Source: Pedobacter sp. W3I1
GTDB taxonomy: Bacteria > Bacteroidota > Bacteroidia > Sphingobacteriales > Sphingobacteriaceae
Length of the DNA stretch: 64,000 nucleotides
Assembly (NCBI RefSeq): GCF_030816015.1
Contig: NZ_JAUSXN010000001.1
Span: 744,001 to 808,000 of the forward strand
Reading direction: 5' to 3'
Shown: positions 60,301 through 64,000 of the stretch, one piece after another
Layout: every line of letters starts with the position of its first letter
How positions within the stretch are numbered: the stretch's first letter is position 1
Made by a program: the position numbers and the translations under genes
Notes under the pieces: model-generated
The model's input: only the letters and a program-made list of their open reading frames with translations
The model's database searches: none
What the model was told of the DNA's origin: nothing

Positions 60301-63072
60301 ATGAAACGAATTTTTACGCTCCTACTTATTTTATCATCTTTTTATGTTTATGCTCAGAAAACGGGTTCAGTTAGCGGAAGGGTTATTCAATCAAAAGATA
60401 AAAAACCAATTGATTATGCCTCTTTAGCCGTTAGAAACCTGACTGATTCGAGCATGGTTGGTGCCGTAAGTACCACTGAGGATGGGAAATTCATTTTCAA
60501 AAATTTAAACCCAGGTACTTACAGGCTTTATGCGGCATTTTTAGGTTTAAAGAATATTACCAAAGATTTTACGATCACGGCAGACAAAACAGATGTAACC
60601 TTAGGCGATATTGTTTTAGAAGGTGGTGCAATAGATCTTCAAACGGTTGATGTTAAAGCAGAAATTCCGCCGATTGTAGTAAAAAAAGATACCCTCGAGT
60701 TTAATGCAAGCTCATTTAAAGTGGTAGAGAATGCTGTAGTAGAAGACCTGTTAAAGAAATTACCAGGAGTAGAGGTAGATAAAGCCGGAACGGTAAAAGC
60801 CCAGGGCGAAACCATTACAAAAGTTAAGGTAGATGGCAAGGAGTTTTTTGGGAATGATCCTTTATTGGCCACTAAAAATCTTCCGGCTGATATGATCGAT
60901 AAAATTCAGATTATTGATGAACTTTCCGACCAGGCACAGTTTACCGGAATTGATGATGGTTCGAGAACCAAGATCATTAATATCACCACCAGGAAGGATA
61001 AGAAAAATGGCTACTTCGGTAACAGCTCAGGAGGCTATGGTTCTAACGACCGTTACGACGTAAATGCGAACATCAACCATTTTAATCAGGATAAACGACT
61101 GAGCGTAATTGCTCAATTCAATAATGTAAACAAACAAAATTTTGGCGGTGGCCTGGGTGGAGGAAATGGCGGGGGTAACGGCGGTCGTGGTGGAATTACC
61201 GATACCAAAGCCGGCGGCTTTAATTTTTCGGATGAATATGCCGATCAGACCGAAGTGAGCCTGAGTTATTTTGTTAATAAATCTGATAACCTGATCCTCA
61301 GAAATAGTGTAACCCAAAATTTATTGGGCGATGAAACCACTATTTTTAATAACAATCAAACCAATAGTTCCGATCGGTTAAATCACCGCTTAAACTTTAT
61401 GGTCGATACCAAACTCGATTCATTAACCTCATTACGCATACAGCCCAATTTAAGTTATACCGATAACGAGAGCTTAAACAGTAGCACTTATACACGCGAT
61501 TATAACAAGTATATGATTAGTGGAACGCAATCCCTACGAAATCATAGCAGCTCACCATCCATTAGCAATAACATTTTATTGCGTAAAAAATTTATGCGCA
61601 GGGGCAGAACATTATCGCTGAATTTAAACACGAACATTAACAATAACGACGCTGATAATTACAATACCAATCCCGAAACCAGAAAAGAAAACGGGATAAC
61701 TACTGAAAAAACAACCGATCAGTTTAATGATCAGGAGAGTGAATCCATCAATCAGAATACAAGATTGGTATATACCGAACCTTTAGATAAAACCCTGAGC
61801 TTAGAGTTTAATTATCAGAATGGCTATAACCACAATACATCCGATCGTTTTACCTATAATTTCAATCCGGCTACCTTACAGTACGATCTGTTAGATGAAA
61901 CCTTTAGCAATGCCTACGAAAATACCATTTTAACCAACTCCGCAGGTTTTAGCTTTAATAAAATGGATAAAAAATACAACTGGAATGTGGGGATGGCCGT
62001 TCAAAATACAGATCGGACAAATAATAACATCAGTAAAGGATATGTACTGAAGCAAAATGTTTTTAATTATACACCTTCCGCCATGTTCAGGTATAATTTT
62101 AGCAATAGCAAACGCCTGGTATTTAACTATAGGGGTAGTACCAACCAGCCAACCATTCAGCAGTTACAGCCAATCAGAAACAATACCAACACACAAAGTA
62201 TTCCTGTTGGTAACCCCGATCTGAAACCCGAATTCAATAATACCCTTCGTGTAGCCTACAATACATTTACGGTTGGGAAAAACAGATCGTTATTTGTGAA
62301 TTTAAACCTTACCCAAACCTCTAACCGGATTGCAAACAGCAGTAGCTTAATTCAGAGTGGTGAGGATCAGGGAAAACTGGCCATTACCCCGGTTAACGTA
62401 AACGGCGTTTACTCAGGATCTATTTCCTCTTCATTAAGTTTGCCGATTATGGCAGAGAATAAGCTGAATTTCCATATCAATGTTAGTGGTAGTTATGATA
62501 GAGATGTAAACTTTACCAACTCCTTAAAAAATATTACCAACAGCTGGTCTGTTACCAACGGTTACCGTTTGGTTTCCAATTTAGATAAGCTCGATTTAAC
62601 AGCAGGCGTAAATGGTTCAATTAATCGTGCAACTTACTCCGTTCAACCTAATTCCAATACACGCTATTATACCTTCAGTCCAAATGTAAGTGTAAGTTAT
62701 CTGTTTCCTGGAAATATCCGCTGGGCAATCGATGCCGATTATAATCAGAATACCGGAAGAGGAGAGGGTTTCGATACGCACTTCACTTTGGTTAATTCAT
62801 ATATCAGCAAACAGTTTTTTAAAAACAGAGGAACCTTTAAAGCTGCGGTAAACGATATACTGAACGAAAATCAAGGCGTAAGCCGTACAGCCAATAACAA
62901 CACCATCCAGGATGTAAGTTACAATGTATTGCAACGTTATTTTATGTTTTCATTTACCTATTCGTTAAACCGTATGGGCGGTAAAAACCGTATCAGAGGA
63001 GGCGAGGAAAGCGGCAGAGAACGTGGTGGTAACGGTGGCGGTGGCTTTGGCGGGGGCAGACAGCGGAACTAG
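60301..63072 (+). CDS. TonB-receptor-like outer-membrane beta-barrel protein, copy 2
   Basis: The intact 923-residue paralog has the same order: signal peptide (ending VYAQ), CarboxypepD_reg-like domain (GSVSGRVIQSKDKKPIDYAS), plug-like region (VVEDLLKKLPGVEVDKAGTV), Gly-rich loop (GGGLGGGNGGGNGGRGG) and OMP_b-brl_3 barrel. The C-terminus is Gly/Arg-rich (GGEESGRERGGNGGGGFGGG), an unusual tail for a barrel that normally ends in an aromatic residue; copy 1 ends similarly (GGDGGRRMRM). The upstream region shares a box with copy 1. It is next to feoAB, but a role in iron uptake is only a guess. Confidence 0.88.
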   Translation: MKRIFTLLLILSSFYVYAQKTGSVSGRVIQSKDKKPIDYASLAVRNLTDSSMVGAVSTTEDGKFIFKNLNPGTYRLYAAFLGLKNITKDFTITADKTDVTLGDIVLEGGAIDLQTVDVKAEIPPIVVKKDTLEFNASSFKVVENAVVEDLLKKLPGVEVDKAGTVKAQGETITKVKVDGKEFFGNDPLLATKNLPADMIDKIQIIDELSDQAQFTGIDDGSRTKIINITTRKDKKNGYFGNSSGGYGSNDRYDVNANINHFNQDKRLSVIAQFNNVNKQNFGGGLGGGNGGGNGGRGGITDTKAGGFNFSDEYADQTEVSLSYFVNKSDNLILRNSVTQNLLGDETTIFNNNQTNSSDRLNHRLNFMVDTKLDSLTSLRIQPNLSYTDNESLNSSTYTRDYNKYMISGTQSLRNHSSSPSISNNILLRKKFMRRGRTLSLNLNTNINNNDADNYNTNPETRKENGITTEKTTDQFNDQESESINQNTRLVYTEPLDKTLSLEFNYQNGYNHNTSDRFTYNFNPATLQYDLLDETFSNAYENTILTNSAGFSFNKMDKKYNWNVGMAVQNTDRTNNNISKGYVLKQNVFNYTPSAMFRYNFSNSKRLVFNYRGSTNQPTIQQLQPIRNNTNTQSIPVGNPDLKPEFNNTLRVAYNTFTVGKNRSLFVNLNLTQTSNRIANSSSLIQSGEDQGKLAITPVNVNGVYSGSISSSLSLPIMAENKLNFHINVSGSYDRDVNFTNSLKNITNSWSVTNGYRLVSNLDKLDLTAGVNGSINRATYSVQPNSNTRYYTFSPNVSVSYLFPGNIRWAIDADYNQNTGRGEGFDTHFTLVNSYISKQFFKNRGTFKAAVNDILNENQGVSRTANNNTIQDVSYNVLQRYFMFSFTYSLNRMGGKNRIRGGEESGRERGGNGGGGFGGGRQRN

Positions 63073-63169
63073 ATCATCTTAGGGTAAAGCTGTGTAATTT
63101 ATATCCCGCACGTCATTATCTTATTTGGAATAAATCTAAAGAAAGGTTAACTTGCGCCAAATTTAGCAC

Positions 63170-63385
63170 ATGAAGCTGTCGCACCTAAAAGTTGGAGAAA
63201 AGGGAACAATTGTAGCTTTTACAGATTTAGATATGTCTGTAAAGTTAATGGAGATGGGCTGCTTGCCGGGCGAGGAGGTAGAGGTAGAGCGTTTTGCTCC
63301 TTTGGGCGATCCTATGGCGATCCGTGTTGCTGGTTATCAGCTTTGTTTGCGTAAAAGCGAAGCCGATGTTATCATTATTCAATAA
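63170..63385 (+). CDS. feoA: ferrous iron transport protein A
   Basis: The 71-residue SH3-like protein starts MKLSHLKVGEKGTIVAF and contains LMEMGCLPGEEVEVERFAPL and ircvaGYQLCLRKSEA-type C-terminal residues, the FeoA pattern. It interacts with FeoB at the inner membrane. feoB starts 11 nt after its stop. Confidence 0.93.
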   Translation: MKLSHLKVGEKGTIVAFTDLDMSVKLMEMGCLPGEEVEVERFAPLGDPMAIRVAGYQLCLRKSEADVIIIQ

Positions 63386-63396
63386 AAGAGCTGGGT

Positions 63397-64000
63397 TTGG
63401 ATATTAAAGTTGCGTTAGTTGGTAATCCCAATACAGGTAAATCTACTTTATTTAATCGTTTAACAGGGTTAAATCAAAAAATTGGAAATTTTCCAGGCAT
63501 CACTGTCGATAAGAAAACAGGTTTTACCAAACTTGCCAGCGGTAAAGAAGCCGAGATAATCGATTTACCAGGAACGTATAGCTTATATCCGAAAAGTGCT
63601 GATGAAAGCATCGTTTTTCAAGTACTTGCCGATAAAAAAAACAATAGCCATCCTGATGTTATTGTACTCATTGCCGATGCTTCCAATTTAAAGCGCAACA
63701 TGCTTTTGTATTCGCAAGTGGCAGATTTAGGTATCCCTATGATTCTGGCCTTGAATATGATCGATCTTTCTACTAAACAGGGGATCGAGATTAATCTGGA
63801 TAAACTGGCTGAAAAACTGGGCATCCAGGTGGTTTCCATTTCGGCCAGGAATAATATCGGAATTGATAAACTGAAACAGGCCATTGCCAATACCAATAAA
63901 ATTGCCACGCAGTTTCAGGATGTAGACGTAAATTTTCTGGCTCCAGAAGCTATTAATGCCATAAAATCGAAACTTAATTCCGACAACGATTATTATGCGC
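63397..64000 (+). CDS. feoB: ferrous iron transport protein B, N-terminal GTPase part (cut by window edge)
   Basis: The start is TTG 63397, giving (M)DIKVALVGNPNTGKSTLFNR with the G1 motif GNPNTGKS. G2/switch follows in IGNFPGITVDKK, G3 in DLPGTYSL, and G4 in ALNMIDL. The first 201 codons are present; the helical spacer and the membrane part lie beyond the window. FeoB moves Fe2+ across the inner membrane. The frame is uninterrupted to the edge. Confidence 0.95.
   Translation, partial: MDIKVALVGNPNTGKSTLFNRLTGLNQKIGNFPGITVDKKTGFTKLASGKEAEIIDLPGTYSLYPKSADESIVFQVLADKKNNSHPDVIVLIADASNLKRNMLLYSQVADLGIPMILALNMIDLSTKQGIEINLDKLAEKLGIQVVSISARNNIGIDKLKQAIANTNKIATQFQDVDVNFLAPEAINAIKSKLNSDNDYYA

Noticed and set aside
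63618..63908. 96-codon minus-strand frame near the window end
   Set aside because: It is antisense to the GTPase domain of feoB, which is continuous on the plus strand.

Overview
The window looks like a chromosomal segment of a Bacteroidota bacterium of the family Sphingobacteriaceae, most likely Pedobacter or a close relative. Reasons: a 16S rRNA of Sphingobacteriaceae character; Bacteroidota-type promoters (TTTG, about 19 nt, TAnnTTTG); no Shine-Dalgarno sequences; and family-specific genes (SprA of the type IX secretion system, RemB/Wzi-like outer-membrane protein, DUF4292 lipoprotein, twin TatA genes, OMP_b-brl_3 receptors). Several genes use TTG starts. No phage, insertion sequence or CRISPR array was seen; the content is essentially core chromosome.

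Layout. 1-6.1 kb: end of an exopolysaccharide cluster (gmd end, glycosyltransferase, manC, polyprenyl-phosphate sugar phosphotransferase, RemB/Wzi-like barrel). 6.3-12.5 kb: dxs (minus), then scpA, glyA and glmS (plus). 12.9-15 kb: a beta-helix lipoprotein and comF (minus). 15.3-22.2 kb: an rRNA operon with three tandem promoters, 16S, tRNA-Ile, tRNA-Ala, 23S and three tandem 5S genes. 22.7-26.8 kb (minus): rlmN, an RluF-type pseudouridine synthase, a flavin reductase, dinB-like and a YafY/WYL regulator. 26.9-32 kb: a hybrid histidine kinase facing a sigma-54 response regulator, and three tandem near-identical small secreted proteins. 32.3-37.3 kb: tRNA-Thr, amidohydrolase, nitronate monooxygenase, acylphosphatase, flippase, dut. 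37.3-48 kb: a cell-envelope group (TPR protein, DUF4292 lipoprotein, EnvC-like protein, two TatA, LysM transglycosylase) with gatA, maeB and ruvA. 48-55.3 kb: sprA. 55.3-64 kb: a membrane protein, gcvH, VanZ-like, a tiny lipoprotein, two tandem TonB-receptor-like barrels, feoA and the start of feoB.

Gene logic. manC and gmd supply GDP-mannose and a GDP-deoxyhexose, the phosphotransferase starts the lipid-linked glycan, and the glycosyltransferase extends it. The kinase carries a receiver and an Hpt domain and probably feeds a phosphorelay to the convergent NtrC-like regulator. The EnvC-like protein and the transglycosylase remodel peptidoglycan, while SprA is the type IX secretion channel.

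The most notable signals are: (1) four genes each broken by exactly one surplus base, two of them in 8-base homopolymers, which suggests either base-calling error or slippage; (2) three rRNA promoters with identical 19-nt spacing and three tandem 5S genes each with its own terminator; (3) a perfect 20-bp palindrome abutting the glmS -7 box; (4) a recurring intergenic element in three copies with conserved flanking cores around variable hairpins; (5) several REP-like inverted repeats, one of which reaches into the 5' end of the acylphosphatase gene. All of this was read by eye; no database search was run.
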